DNA of 64,000 nucleotides from DMER01 sp003451645 (GCA_031976175.1 DALYLR010000013.1:16839-80838), one strand, 5' to 3'. Shown: positions 1-9,100, counted from the stretch's first letter. The notes: generated by a model not told the origin, from the letters alone. Numbers and translations are program-made.

Positions 1-623
1 CGCGCTTCGCGGCTGGCCCGGCCCATGATGGCGCCTGCATCGCAGCTGAAGGCGATGAGCGCCCCGGTCTTGAGCCGTTGCAGGCGCGTGATCCCGCCAA
101 GATCGAAGTCTTGAGTCTGTGCGGACATGTCCATCATCTGCCCGCCTACCATGCCATGGGCTCCAGACGCTCCGGCCAGCTTCACCACGAGGTCACAGCG
201 CACATGCGGATCGGGATGGGTTTCGTGACTGGCCAGAATGCCAAAGGCGGCCGTGAGCAAGGCATCGCCAGCCAGGATCGCGGTTGCCTCGTCATAGGCC
301 TTGTGTACTGTCGGTTTGCCGCGCCGGACTTCGTCATTGTCCATAGCAGGCAGGTCGTCATGGACCAGGCTGTAGGCATGAACGCATTCAATTGCCGCAG
401 CCACCCGGCCCATTGCGCGCCTATCGACGCCAAACAAGCGGCCGCATTGCAAAGCCAAGAAGGCCCGCAATCGCTTGCCACCGCCCAACGCGGCATAGCG
501 CATGGCCTCAATGACACGGCCTTCGGGCCCCGACGCCTCTGGCAGAACGCTCGCGATGGCTTCATCCATGAAGTTCGCTGTTTCGGCCAACGCCGGTTCA
601 AGTGCCGTCAACGGATGCGCCAT
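1..623 (-). CDS. ispA: Polyprenyl (farnesyl/geranyl) diphosphate synthase, partial
   Basis: This enzyme condenses isopentenyl and allylic diphosphates to make farnesyl diphosphate for quinones, hopanoids and undecaprenol. The frame is open for 207 codons and leaves the left edge, so the C-terminal part, including the second Asp-rich motif, is not visible. The first Asp-rich motif DDLPAMD lies at residues 89-95, preceded by the GGGKRLR substrate-binding segment at 48-53. The ATG start at 623 follows xseB by 8 bases with a GAGTGGA-type ribosome site. The HDAC-xseB-ispA order is common in alphaproteobacteria, often followed by dxs, which would lie outside the window. Confidence 0.95.
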   Translation of the reverse strand, partial: MAHPLTALEPALAETANFMDEAIASVLPEASGPEGRVIEAMRYAALGGGKRLRAFLALQCGRLFGVDRRAMGRVAAAIECVHAYSLVHDDLPAMDNDEVRRGKPTVHKAYDEATAILAGDALLTAAFGILASHETHPDPHVRCDLVVKLAGASGAHGMVGGQMMDMSAQTQDFDLGGITRLQRLKTGALIAFSCDAGAIMGRASREA

Positions 624-631
624 GGGTCCAC

Positions 632-883
632 TCACGTCACATCCAGCGGTTCAGCGCCGGCAGGCCCATTGGGACCAAGCAGAAGCTTTTGCACTCGCGC
701 TTCCGCATTGCGCAGCTTGGCTTCACAATGGGCTTTTAGTGCTGTGCCGCGCTCGTAGATACGGATGGAGTCCTCAAGCTCAACCTGGCCCCGCTCCAGC
801 CGGCCAACGATCTCCTCAAGTTCCTTCAAGGCGGCCTCAAAGCTGAGGGACTCGATGGTGTCGGCGCCGTCTTTCTTTGCCAT
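632..883 (-). CDS. xseB: Exodeoxyribonuclease VII small subunit
   Basis: The small subunit of exonuclease VII binds several-to-one to XseA and is needed for single-strand DNA degradation in the cytoplasm. The 83-residue length and the segment SFEAALKELEEIVGRLERG near residues 14-32, followed by LEDSIRIYERG, are diagnostic of the family. The ATG at 883 is preceded by AGGAG at a 9-base spacing. It lies between the HDAC-like gene (28 bases upstream) and ispA (8 bases downstream), in the same orientation and probably cotranscribed. xseA is not in the window. Confidence 0.95.
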   Translation of the reverse strand: MAKKDGADTIESLSFEAALKELEEIVGRLERGQVELEDSIRIYERGTALKAHCEAKLRNAEARVQKLLLGPNGPAGAEPLDVT

Positions 884-911
884 GGTGGGGACACTCCTGC
901 CCGAGCGGTGA

Positions 912-1841
912 TTATGCCTTCATCAGCGCTCCCACGTGGGCGGCGGCAGACTCAGCCAGAGCACTCAGGTCATAGCCGCCCTCGAGCGTTGAGACAACTC
1001 GGCCCTCACAATGGCGCGCCGAGATCTTGCAAATCTCGGTGGTCACCCAGGCAAAGTCACTGGTCAGCACGTTCAGGTTCGCAAGCGGATCGCGCTGATG
1101 CGCGTCGAAGCCTGCAGATATCAGCACGAACCCTGGGCCAAAGGCGTCCAACGCAGGAAAGATCACGCGAGACCAGGCGTCTCGAAACGCCTGACTGCCC
1201 GCGCCATAAGGCAGTGGCACATTGTGAATATTGCCCGCCCCCCGCTCCTCGGCCCTTCCCGTCCCTGGGTAGAGCGGCATCTGGTGCGTTGAGGCAAAAA
1301 ACAGGTTTGGATCACGCGCAAAGGCCTCTTGCGTTCCATTGCCGTGGTGAACGTCGAAGTCCAAAACTGCGACGCGGCCGATGCCATGGGCTTCACGGGC
1401 ATGCAACGCGCCAATAGCCACATTGTTGAACAGACAAAAGCCCATTGCTGCCTCGGGCTCGGCGTGGTGACCAGGTGGGCGCACAGCGCAAAAGACGTTG
1501 CGCGCCTGACCACCCATGACGAGGTCAACGCCATGGACGACGGCGCCAGCCGCTCTCAGCGCCGCCTGCCCCGATCCCGGCGACAGGATCGTGTCACCAT
1601 CAATCTGTGCAAAGCCGTAGTCCGGAACCGCACCTAAGGCGGCCTCTACAATGCTTTGCGGGTGCACACGCGTAACCTGCTCAACCGAAACCAACGGCGC
1701 GTCTATCTTTGTCAACTCATTGAATTCATGGGAAGAAAGCGCCTGTAGAACCGCCCGCAGCCGGTCTGCGGACTCCGGATGACCGGGCGGCGTTTCATGA
1801 TATAAACATGCAGTATGGGTTATGAGTGCGGTCGGGGGCAT
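912..1841 (-). CDS. Histone deacetylase family protein (acetylpolyamine amidohydrolase-like)
   Basis: Zinc-dependent amidohydrolase of the class II histone deacetylase fold; bacterial members deacetylate acetyl-lysine or acetylpolyamines, but the substrate here is unknown. The catalytic HH pair is at residues 125-126 in RPPGHHAEP, the zinc-binding DFDVHHGNGT at 161-170, and GFDAH and LEGGYD motifs lie further on. I chose the ATG at 1841 (309 residues) over an in-frame TTG at 1877, because the alignable HDAC sequence starts right after it. It heads the xseB-ispA unit and is divergent from the CorA-like gene. Confidence 0.9.
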   Translation of the reverse strand: MPPTALITHTACLYHETPPGHPESADRLRAVLQALSSHEFNELTKIDAPLVSVEQVTRVHPQSIVEAALGAVPDYGFAQIDGDTILSPGSGQAALRAAGAVVHGVDLVMGGQARNVFCAVRPPGHHAEPEAAMGFCLFNNVAIGALHAREAHGIGRVAVLDFDVHHGNGTQEAFARDPNLFFASTHQMPLYPGTGRAEERGAGNIHNVPLPYGAGSQAFRDAWSRVIFPALDAFGPGFVLISAGFDAHQRDPLANLNVLTSDFAWVTTEICKISARHCEGRVVSTLEGGYDLSALAESAAAHVGALMKA

Positions 1842-1895
1842 GTGCGACACTGGCACAGTTGGGCGCCCCAAGGTCAAGCGTGGGGAGTTTAACGC

Positions 1896-2918
1896 GTGCG
1901 TTTTTTTGCGATGAAGCCTGACCCGAAGGACGCAGCCCGCCTGGCTGCAGAGGCTGACGGATTGGTGAGCGCCTATTTGCTCGATGGCAAAGGCGGCGGC
2001 CGGGAACTCACTTGGACTGAGGTGCGCGGTTGGTCTCCCGAACAGGGGACGTTATGGGTCCACCTCAACCGCACACGCAAATCTGCCTTCGATTATTTGA
2101 GTCAGGAGTCTGGCCTATCTGCGACAGCGGTTGAATCGCTCCTCGCCGAGGACACCAGGCCCCGCGTTGTGCGGGAAGGCCACGGGCTATTGATCAATCT
2201 GCGCGGGATCAATTTCAATCCGGGTGCCGATCCGGAAGACATGATCTCTTTGCGTTGTTGGGCGGAACCGAAGCGCTTGATCTCGACGCGCGCCCGGCGC
2301 TTGATGTCGATCAATGATCTGCGTGCTGAGATTGAGGCCGGCCGGGCGCCGGTCGACGAAATGGACTGCTTGTTCCGCTTGGGCCGCATTCTGCTCGACA
2401 AGGTTGGGGTGGTCATCGGCGAGCTTGAAGATGGGATCGACGCGCTCGAGGACGAAGTCATTTCGGGCGAGACCAAGAATGCGCGCGAACAATTGACACG
2501 GCTGCGCCGAAGGGCCGTTACCATGCGCCGGCATCTGGCACCGCAGCGCGATGCCTTCATGCGGCTTGAGATGGAAACTCACGCACTGCTCGATGAAAAA
2601 GATTCCGTGCAGTTCCGCGAGCTGGCCGATATGACGACGCGGTTTGTGGAAGATATCGACTCCATCCGCGAGCGCGCAGTTGTCATCCAGGACGAAATCA
2701 TCAGCAGGCTGACGGAACGGCAGGGCCGGCATTCCTATACCCTTTCGGTCGTTGCCGCGATCATGCTGCCGCTAAGTTTCATCACCTCGTTGTTTGGTGT
2801 GTCCATGGTTAGCGTTCCTCTGACACAAGACGCGGACGGCTTTACCAATCTCTTGATCGGCCTTGGCGCCCTGACGCTTGTGCAGATCGTCGTGTTTCGC
2901 TTGATGCGCTGGCTTTAA
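1896..2918 (+). CDS. CorA/ZntB-family divalent cation transporter
   Basis: Inner-membrane metal ion channel of the CorA superfamily. It has a long N-terminal cytoplasmic alpha/beta domain, a helical stalk with repeated charged residues (about 150-270) and two C-terminal membrane helices. The normally invariant GMN (or GVN/GIN in ZntB types) at the end of the first helix reads GVS at residues 301-303, so the pore-loop Asn is replaced by Ser. The GTG start at 1896 is supported by GGGGAG at 1882-1887; the ATG at 1911 is too far from it. Its stop codon overlaps that of the convergent SDR gene. Zinc, magnesium or another ion are all possible. Confidence 0.85.
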   Translation: MRFFAMKPDPKDAARLAAEADGLVSAYLLDGKGGGRELTWTEVRGWSPEQGTLWVHLNRTRKSAFDYLSQESGLSATAVESLLAEDTRPRVVREGHGLLINLRGINFNPGADPEDMISLRCWAEPKRLISTRARRLMSINDLRAEIEAGRAPVDEMDCLFRLGRILLDKVGVVIGELEDGIDALEDEVISGETKNAREQLTRLRRRAVTMRRHLAPQRDAFMRLEMETHALLDEKDSVQFRELADMTTRFVEDIDSIRERAVVIQDEIISRLTERQGRHSYTLSVVAAIMLPLSFITSLFGVSMVSVPLTQDADGFTNLLIGLGALTLVQIVVFRLMRWL

Positions 2919-3787
2919 GTGCGGGCTTTGAGGCTCTCAGGCGCAGGAACATAGGGTGCGTAGTCGGGTACAAAGAAGTCGGGCATCAGATCCTTTGTGT
3001 GATCAACCCGGTACTGGCTGAAATCCGTGACGCCATGGGCCGCCAACACGGTGTCGTCCAGACAGAACTGACCTGAGAACTCTTTGGCCGGTTTCGTCAG
3101 AATAATGTGCGCCGCATCGGCCATTATTTCAGGCGTCCGGCAGTGTTTCATGCCTTCCTCGCCTGCGAGCGCATTCTTGATCGCGGCCGTCGCAATCCCG
3201 GTGCGCGGCCACAAGGCATTGACAGCGATGCCATCGCTCCGCAGTTCGCCCGCCATCCCCAGCACGCAAAGGCTCATCCCATATTTGGCCATCGTATAGG
3301 CGACATGGGGCGCGAACCATTTCTCGCTCATGTCCAGCGGCGGAGACAGATTGAGAATATGCGGGTTGGCCGCGCGCTTCAAATGCGGGATGCAGGTTTT
3401 CGAGACCATAAAGGTGCCCCTCGTATTGACCTGATGCATCAGGTCAAAGCGCTTCATATCCGTCATGGTCGTAGGCGTGAGTTGGATGGCGCTTGCGTTG
3501 TTCACGCAAATATCGATGCCGCCGAATCGCGTAGCCGTTTGCTCGACCGCGGACGCCACGCTGGCCTCGTCTCGCACGTCGACAATCAGCGGCAAGGCCT
3601 TGCCGCCAGCTGCCTCGATCTCTTTGGCTGCGGAGTAGATTGTCCCTGGAAGCTTGGGGTGTGGTTCGGCCGTCTTGGCGGCAACCGCGATGTTCGCGCC
3701 ATCGCGCGCCGCGCGCAAGGCAATGGCAAGACCAATCCCTCGGCTCGCACCTGTTATGAAAAGTGTCTTGCCATTTAGTGATCCCAT
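2915..3787 (-). CDS. SDR oxidoreductase, HSDL2-like
   Basis: NAD(P)-dependent short-chain dehydrogenase with the Rossmann motif TGASRGIG near residues 13-20. The block AAKTAEPHPKLPGTI just after the second strand is typical of hydroxysteroid dehydrogenase-like 2 (HSDL2) proteins. The NNASAI motif and the YTMAKYGMS active-site segment (YxxxK) are present. The substrate is unknown; lipid or fatty acyl compounds are a guess from the family. The ATG at 3787 is preferred to one at 3805 because MGSLNGKTLFITGAS matches family N-termini. It converges on the CorA-like gene with overlapping TAA stops. Confidence 0.88.
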   Translation of the reverse strand: MGSLNGKTLFITGASRGIGLAIALRAARDGANIAVAAKTAEPHPKLPGTIYSAAKEIEAAGGKALPLIVDVRDEASVASAVEQTATRFGGIDICVNNASAIQLTPTTMTDMKRFDLMHQVNTRGTFMVSKTCIPHLKRAANPHILNLSPPLDMSEKWFAPHVAYTMAKYGMSLCVLGMAGELRSDGIAVNALWPRTGIATAAIKNALAGEEGMKHCRTPEIMADAAHIILTKPAKEFSGQFCLDDTVLAAHGVTDFSQYRVDHTKDLMPDFFVPDYAPYVPAPESLKART

Positions 3788-3873
3788 ATCCCGCGCTCCC
3801 CACATCGATGCCTTAACACTTTAACAACCATAGCGGCACACTCTGCCCTCTACTGACAACCTGGAGGCGCGCC

Positions 3874-4557
3874 GTGCAACACGATCACACTCATTCCGCT
3901 CAATGCCAATGCTTTTCCCGCCGCCGCCTATTGTCGCTGGGTGCGCTGAGCGTCGCAGGCCTTGCCTTGAGCCGTCCATCCTTTGCAGGCGGGCACGCTG
4001 ATGCCTTGGTGCTGAATTGCATGGATTACCGCCTCGTTGATGAGGGCGTCCGGTACTTTACCCAACGCGGGCTGACGGACAAGTACGACCAAGTGATCCT
4101 GGCCGGTGCATCAATCGGTGCGCTTGGCAAACTTGGCGCGGAATGGGCCTCCACATTTTGGAAGCATGTCGACACGGCCAAGTCCTTGCACAGCATCAAG
4201 CGCGTAATCGTCATGGACCACCGCGACTGTGGCGCCTACAAGATTGTCTTTGGTGCCGAGACGATTGCCGACCGCGATCTGGAGACTGCGCTCCACCGAA
4301 GCCAGATGATCGTTCTGCAAAAGCAGCTCAAGGCCAAGCATGCCGATTTGGAGTTCGAGGCGCTGCTCATGAACCTCGACGGCTCAGTCGAACAATTGCT
4401 GGGTTCCGCAAAACCACAGACTGCGGTTCAAGCGCCAACGCAACCCCGTGTTTTGAACAACGCACCAAAGCACTCCGTGGCGCCCGCGTCTGGACCGGCC
4501 CCCGCACATGCGCCAGCGCATGCTCCGGCAGCTGCCCACTCTAGTGGCCACCACTAG
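3874..4557 (+). CDS. Beta-carbonic anhydrase-like protein with Tat signal and His-rich tail
   Basis: Likely interconverts CO2 and bicarbonate in the periplasm. A twin-arginine signal (SRRRLLSLGAL, residues 15-25, then a hydrophobic run ending near AFAGG-type residues at about 40) precedes a short beta-carbonic anhydrase core. The zinc ligands fit Cys49, His116 and Cys119, with the Asp51-Arg53 dyad in CMDYR and the HRDCGAY loop. After residue 175 the protein has a Pro/Ala-rich tail ending in repeated His residues. The GTG start is supported by GGAGG 6 bases upstream. Beta-carbonic anhydrases are usually cytoplasmic, so Tat export is notable; catalytic activity is inferred only from motifs. Confidence 0.8.
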   Translation: MQHDHTHSAQCQCFSRRRLLSLGALSVAGLALSRPSFAGGHADALVLNCMDYRLVDEGVRYFTQRGLTDKYDQVILAGASIGALGKLGAEWASTFWKHVDTAKSLHSIKRVIVMDHRDCGAYKIVFGAETIADRDLETALHRSQMIVLQKQLKAKHADLEFEALLMNLDGSVEQLLGSAKPQTAVQAPTQPRVLNNAPKHSVAPASGPAPAHAPAHAPAAAHSSGHH

Positions 4558-4568
4558 CTGCGAGAGTG

Positions 4569-5339
4569 TCACCCAAAGCGGCTGAAATCAGCGGGGCGCT
4601 TTTCGAGAAACGCCGAGAAGGCCTCGCGCGCCTCGTCTGTTTTCAGCTGTGCGCGGAAGTGCGCCCCTTCCTCCAGCATGCGGTTGATGACCGGCTGCGC
4701 CTCACCGTGCAGTAGCATCTTGACAAGTTTGGTGGCGCCCGGCGGTTTGGCAGCCAAAATCGCAGCCTTCGCAATGGCATGGGTTACCAGGTCTGCCTGC
4801 GGAACAATCTCATTAACAAAGCCAAGCTTTAGCGCCTCCTCCGCACCCATGCGCTCGCCAAGGAGGAATAGCGCGGCCGCGCGGTGGCGCCCAACCATGG
4901 CTGGCAACAAAAGGCTCGATCCTGCTTCAGGGACCAAGGCCAAATTCAAAAATGGGAACGAGAAGACTGCCGCAGGGCTCGCATAGACCAGATCACAGTG
5001 CAGCAACATGGTCGCACCGACCCCAACGGCAACGCCGCCAACTGCCGCAATGATTGGCTTCTCTAGAAGCGGAAACGTGGCGATCATCCGGCTGACCGCG
5101 GCATCATCGGCGGTTCCTGCATTCTGCTTCATGAAATCGCCAATGTCGTTTCCTGCGCAATAGCTGTCGCCGGAGCCGCTGATCACGTGTACACGGACCG
5201 CGCGGTCGGCCTCGCCTGACGCCAACGCATCGGCCACGGCGGCATTCATCTCAGGGGTTAGCGCATTTTTCTTATGCGGGCGGTTCAGCGTGATTTTCTG
5301 AATGCCGTTGTGGCGCTCGACCAACACATCCTGTGTCAT
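4569..5339 (-). CDS. Enoyl-CoA hydratase/isomerase (crotonase) family protein
   Basis: Crotonase-fold enzyme acting on acyl-CoA thioesters. The oxyanion-hole segment SYCAGNDIGDF occurs near residues 59-69 and the second oxyanion motif AVGGVAVGVGATML near 99-112. NLALVPEAGSSLLLP resembles the delta3,delta2-enoyl-CoA isomerase subgroup rather than classical hydratases, so isomerase activity is more likely. The length (256) is normal. The ATG at 5339 has GGGAG upstream. It is the last gene of a probable three-gene operon after the acyl-CoA dehydrogenase and MBL hydrolase, suggesting a role in fatty acyl breakdown. Confidence 0.88.
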   Translation of the reverse strand: MTQDVLVERHNGIQKITLNRPHKKNALTPEMNAAVADALASGEADRAVRVHVISGSGDSYCAGNDIGDFMKQNAGTADDAAVSRMIATFPLLEKPIIAAVGGVAVGVGATMLLHCDLVYASPAAVFSFPFLNLALVPEAGSSLLLPAMVGRHRAAALFLLGERMGAEEALKLGFVNEIVPQADLVTHAIAKAAILAAKPPGATKLVKMLLHGEAQPVINRMLEEGAHFRAQLKTDEAREAFSAFLEKRPADFSRFG

Positions 5340-5357
5340 TCCAGGCTCCCGTTTGCC

Positions 5358-6446
5358 TCAAAGGGTCTGATAGAGATTGATCCCGTCAGCATCCTGTGTG
5401 CGCCGCATTTGACCGCGCCCGATCAGACAATTGAGATGCGCCAGGCTCTCGCCCGTCGCCATGCCATAATTGCCAGCGGTAATGCGCGCCCGGAACAAGG
5501 CCGGGAACACTTCCACGGCGCGCTTAGGCTCCCGGCATAGTTCGGCAAGCTTAGTCAGGCCTTCCTCATGGCCGTCAATCAATTGGGTCATCCGCGTCTT
5601 GACGCCATGAAAAGGCTCGCCATGCGCGGGGCAGACCAGCGTGTCATCAGGGATCGTGTCGCGCAAAAGCTCACAACTCTCCAGCCAATCTTGCAGCGGA
5701 TTTGCGTCTGGCTCGGTGGGATGCACACTCACGTTTGATGAAATCCGCGGCAGGATCTGATCGCCGGAGATCAACAGGCGGTCTTGCGGGCACCACAGGC
5801 AGATGTGCTCCGGCGCGTGACCTCGGCCTTCGATCAGGTGCCAGTCCCGCCCGCCAATCTGCAAAATCTGGCCGCCCCTCATGCGATGATAGGACTGCGG
5901 CAGGTGATAGACCCCCATGCCAAAGCCGCCAAAGCGCTGCTTGTAGGTTTCAATCGCGGCCTCATGAAAGCCCGCCGCCCGGTAGAACTGTATGCCCTCC
6001 TCTGGCGCAGGCTTGCCAGTGTCGAGGACCAAGGTGCGGCACAAAAGATAATCTGTACGCGACATAAAAAGCGGCGCGTCAAAGGTCTTGCACAACCAGC
6101 CAGCGAGGCCCACGTGATCGGGATGGAGATGGGTGACAATGACCTTGCGTACCGGACGCCCGGCCATCGTGCCTTGGAAATGCTGCTCCCACAGCGCCAT
6201 CGTGTCCTTGTTGCGGACGCCAGTGTCGACCACAGTCCAGCCGTCGCCGTCTTCTAGAAGCCAGAGATTGATGTGGTTCAACTGAAATGGCAGCGGCATG
6301 CGCAGCCAATAAACGCCTTCTGCCACCCTTACGGTCTGCCCAGGCTCAGGACGCGCGGGGAACGGATAGCTCAATCCATCGCGGACACGGGGGCCCTGCG
6401 CGGCCTCTGCCTTCGGTTCGTCTTGGGTCAAGGACACATCACTCAT
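5358..6446 (-). CDS. MBL-fold metallo-hydrolase
   Basis: Metallo-beta-lactamase-fold hydrolase of the glyoxalase II/LACTB2-like group. The metal-binding motif THLHPDHVG lies near residues 105-113, followed by a later His (EGRGHAPEH) and an Asp in ISGDQILP. The C-terminal part contains PAHGEPF, another typical metal site. The 362-residue length includes a helical C-terminal domain like that of LACTB2-type hydrolases. It sits between an acyl-CoA dehydrogenase (46 bases upstream) and a crotonase (18 bases downstream), so a thioesterase or hydrolase role in acyl-CoA metabolism is a reasonable inference; the substrate is unknown. Confidence 0.85.
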   Translation of the reverse strand: MSDVSLTQDEPKAEAAQGPRVRDGLSYPFPARPEPGQTVRVAEGVYWLRMPLPFQLNHINLWLLEDGDGWTVVDTGVRNKDTMALWEQHFQGTMAGRPVRKVIVTHLHPDHVGLAGWLCKTFDAPLFMSRTDYLLCRTLVLDTGKPAPEEGIQFYRAAGFHEAAIETYKQRFGGFGMGVYHLPQSYHRMRGGQILQIGGRDWHLIEGRGHAPEHICLWCPQDRLLISGDQILPRISSNVSVHPTEPDANPLQDWLESCELLRDTIPDDTLVCPAHGEPFHGVKTRMTQLIDGHEEGLTKLAELCREPKRAVEVFPALFRARITAGNYGMATGESLAHLNCLIGRGQMRRTQDADGINLYQTL

Positions 6447-6492
6447 GCTTCGACCCTATTGCTGCGCAAGCGAAGATGTCAAACGCGATGGT

Positions 6493-8286
6493 TCATGCGC
6501 TCAACTCGTCAATACTTGCGTCAATGATCGTGGAAGCACCACGCGTGGCGGCATCGGCAAGGCCATGCGCCTGGGGGAGCAAATTCATCGCAAAGAACTG
6601 CGCCGACTGCACGCGCGCAGTGAGGAAGGTCTGCGGCCCCTGCCCCTCTTGCAGTTTCTTGGTGGCCGCGATGGCACCACGCCCAAGATAATGCGCACCC
6701 GTCAGCAATGCGAGTGCCTTCAAATAGGGCGTGGCTCCGGCGAGACCTTTGACAGCCTCCTTGCGCATGGTCTCCTGCATCCACAAGGTCGCAGTGACCA
6801 AGCGCCGATGCGCTGCGGAAAGCGCCGCCGCAATCTCCGGCATTGGACTCGACAGCAGATCCGCCGTCGCCGCACAGTCATCAAGTAAGGACTTGATCGC
6901 GGCCCCATTCTGCAGGCCCAATTTGCGGCCGATCAGGTCGATCGCCTGGATACCGTTCGTGCCTTCATAAATCGGCAAGATACGCGCATCGCGATAGAAT
7001 TGCGCGGCGCCTGTTTGCTCGATAAAGCCCATGCCGCCGTGGACCTGTACACCCAGTGAAGCGACCTCGACCGCCATATCGGTGCACCAAGCCTTGGAGA
7101 TGGGGGTGAGAACCTCTTCCCGCCCTTTGGCCCATTCGCGCGCATCCGCGCTCGCCCCATGGCGCGCCTCATCGAGTGCCAAGGCGTTGGCGAGGCAGAT
7201 GGCCCGCCCTGCCTCCACTTGCGTCCGCATCGTCAGAAGCATCCGGCGAACGTCCGGATGCTGAATAATGGGGATCATGTCAGGCATCTCATGGCTGAGC
7301 CCATAAGGCTTGCCCTGTAAACGCTCCTTGGCATAGCTCAGCGCCTTCTGGAAGGCGCGCTCTGCTATCGCGACCCCTTGCACGCCTACGTTCAGGCGAG
7401 CTGAGTTCATCATCGTGAACATGGCCGCCATGCCCTTGTTCTCAGCGCCGATCAAATGGCCAATGGCGCCACCCTCATCGCCATAGGACATGGTGCAGGT
7501 GGGCGAGCCATGAATGCCCAATTTGTGTTCCACCCCCACGCAGCGCACATCGTTGTGCGCGCCAAGACTGCCATCTGGTTTAACGATCCGCCTGGGCACG
7601 AGAAATAGCGAGATCCCGCGTGTCCCAAAGGGGGCATCCGGCAGCCGCGCGAGAACCAGATGGACAATATTGTCCGCCGCATCATGTTCACCCCAGGTGA
7701 TGTAGATCTTCTGCCCGGTGATCCGGTAGGTGCCGTCCTCAGCCCGCACGGCCTTGGTTTTCAAAGCGCCAACGTCAGACCCTGCCTGCGGCTCGGTCAG
7801 GTTCATCGTCCCCGTCCACTCGCCGGAGATGAGCTTGTGCAGGTAGCGCTGTTTCTGTTCGGGAGTGCCATGGGCGGTTAGCGCCTCGATCGCGCCTTGT
7901 GTCAGGAGGGGACAAAGGCCAAAGGCCATATTCGCTGACTGCCACAATTCCTGAACCGCCACACCCAATGTGTGCGGCAGGCCTTGCCCGCCATATTCCG
8001 CCGGACCGGACACCGCGCTCCACCCACTCTTGTAGAACGCTTGATAGGCGTCTTTGAAACCAGGGCTCAGCACAACCTTGCCATCCCGCAAATGTGCCCC
8101 ATGCGTATCGCCATCGCGGTTCAAGGGCGCCAGCACACCTTCCGCGAACTGGCCGGCTTCCTCCAGGACTGCATTCGCAAGCTCCGCTGTTACATCTGGA
8201 AAGGCTTGCGACCCATAGAGGCGGCCTGCACCGATCACGTCTTCGAGAGCAAAGCGGATTTGGGCGATGGGGGCTTGGAACGTCAT
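6493..8286 (-). CDS. Acyl-CoA dehydrogenase, DmdC-like
   Basis: FAD-dependent acyl-CoA dehydrogenase of the long (597-residue) family with an extra C-terminal domain, to which 3-methylmercaptopropionyl-CoA dehydrogenase DmdC belongs. Motifs include TMNLTEPQAGSDVG (FAD/substrate loop), YITWGEHD, and QVHGGMGFIEQTGAAQFYRD with YEGTNGIQA near the active-site Glu. Family members also oxidise ordinary medium- or long-chain acyl-CoAs, so dmdC is not assigned. It opens the operon with the MBL hydrolase and crotonase and is divergent from the first yceI gene. Confidence 0.9.
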   Translation of the reverse strand: MTFQAPIAQIRFALEDVIGAGRLYGSQAFPDVTAELANAVLEEAGQFAEGVLAPLNRDGDTHGAHLRDGKVVLSPGFKDAYQAFYKSGWSAVSGPAEYGGQGLPHTLGVAVQELWQSANMAFGLCPLLTQGAIEALTAHGTPEQKQRYLHKLISGEWTGTMNLTEPQAGSDVGALKTKAVRAEDGTYRITGQKIYITWGEHDAADNIVHLVLARLPDAPFGTRGISLFLVPRRIVKPDGSLGAHNDVRCVGVEHKLGIHGSPTCTMSYGDEGGAIGHLIGAENKGMAAMFTMMNSARLNVGVQGVAIAERAFQKALSYAKERLQGKPYGLSHEMPDMIPIIQHPDVRRMLLTMRTQVEAGRAICLANALALDEARHGASADAREWAKGREEVLTPISKAWCTDMAVEVASLGVQVHGGMGFIEQTGAAQFYRDARILPIYEGTNGIQAIDLIGRKLGLQNGAAIKSLLDDCAATADLLSSPMPEIAAALSAAHRRLVTATLWMQETMRKEAVKGLAGATPYLKALALLTGAHYLGRGAIAATKKLQEGQGPQTFLTARVQSAQFFAMNLLPQAHGLADAATRGASTIIDASIDELSA

Positions 8287-8448
8287 TGGGGCGTCATTCC
8301 TGTGCTTATACGGTCAGGCTGCTTCACGATACCTTGCGCGCCTGGCTGGGCGTTTCAAGACCAGAGGCCATGGACTTTTTTGCGCAATCGGCTACGTCTT
8401 GCGAACGCTTATTTGCTCACAACCCATCACGTTTATTGGAGACGCATC

Positions 8449-9054
8449 ATGTTGCACCGCACTGTCTTGTCTGTCGCCGCTGCAGCGGCACTCACCTCGA
8501 GCGCCATGGCCCAAGTCAATGCGGACCCGGCCGCTGCGCCTGCCGGGGTTTACGAGGTTGAGGCCACCCACACCTCGGTTTGCTTCACTATCGTACATAT
8601 GGGTTTGTCGGATTATCCAGGCTGCATGACCAAGATCTCAGGGTCTTTGGGCTTTGATGGCAAATCGCCGGTCAACAGCAAACTCGATATTGCAATCGAA
8701 CTCGCCTCCGTCTGGACCGCATCTGAAAAGCTCAACGAAAAGCTGCGCAAGGATTTCTTCAAGGCCGATGTGAACAAGACCGCCACCTTCCGGTCGTCCT
8801 CGGCCAAGGTGACAGGCAAGAACACGGGCACCATAACGGGCGACTTAACCATTGGCGGCGTGACCAAGCCCGTGACCTTAACCGCCCGGTTCAATGGCGG
8901 CACCACCCACCCCTTCCGTCAGAAATATGTCATCGGCTTTGATGCGACCGGCAGCTTCAAGCGCTCGGACTTCGGCCTTGATAAGGTGGATTGGTCGCCT
9001 TTCGTTTCGGACGAAGTTAAGCTAGTAATAGCGGCTGAGTTCCTGGCCAAGTAA
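8449..9054 (+). CDS. YceI-family periplasmic lipid-binding protein
   Basis: YceI proteins form a lipocalin-like barrel that binds polyisoprenoids. The first 21 residues form a Sec signal (MLHRTVLSVAAAAALTSSAMA). The mature part starts GVYEVEATHTSVCFTIVHMG, as in the family, and contains GDLTIGGVTKPVTL and FKRSDFGLDK. The ATG at 8449 has GGAG at 8438-8441; an upstream in-frame extension lacks family similarity. It is followed by cytochrome b561 and a second yceI, a recurrent arrangement suggesting a shared periplasmic quinone or isoprenoid function. Confidence 0.92.
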   Translation: MLHRTVLSVAAAAALTSSAMAQVNADPAAAPAGVYEVEATHTSVCFTIVHMGLSDYPGCMTKISGSLGFDGKSPVNSKLDIAIELASVWTASEKLNEKLRKDFFKADVNKTATFRSSSAKVTGKNTGTITGDLTIGGVTKPVTLTARFNGGTTHPFRQKYVIGFDATGSFKRSDFGLDKVDWSPFVSDEVKLVIAAEFLAK

Positions 9055-9100
9055 CGCGATTGGCCAGCGCGCTGGGGTGCGTTTAGGTCTGGGGCTGGCC

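Noticed and set aside
1842..1877. Upstream extension of the HDAC-like protein from a TTG codon
   Set aside because: The extra 12 residues match nothing in the family and the ATG at 1841 fits homologous N-termini.
7972..8448. N-terminal extension of the first YceI protein
   Set aside because: The frame is open but lies antisense to the acyl-CoA dehydrogenase, and the signal peptide and ribosome site place the start at 8449.
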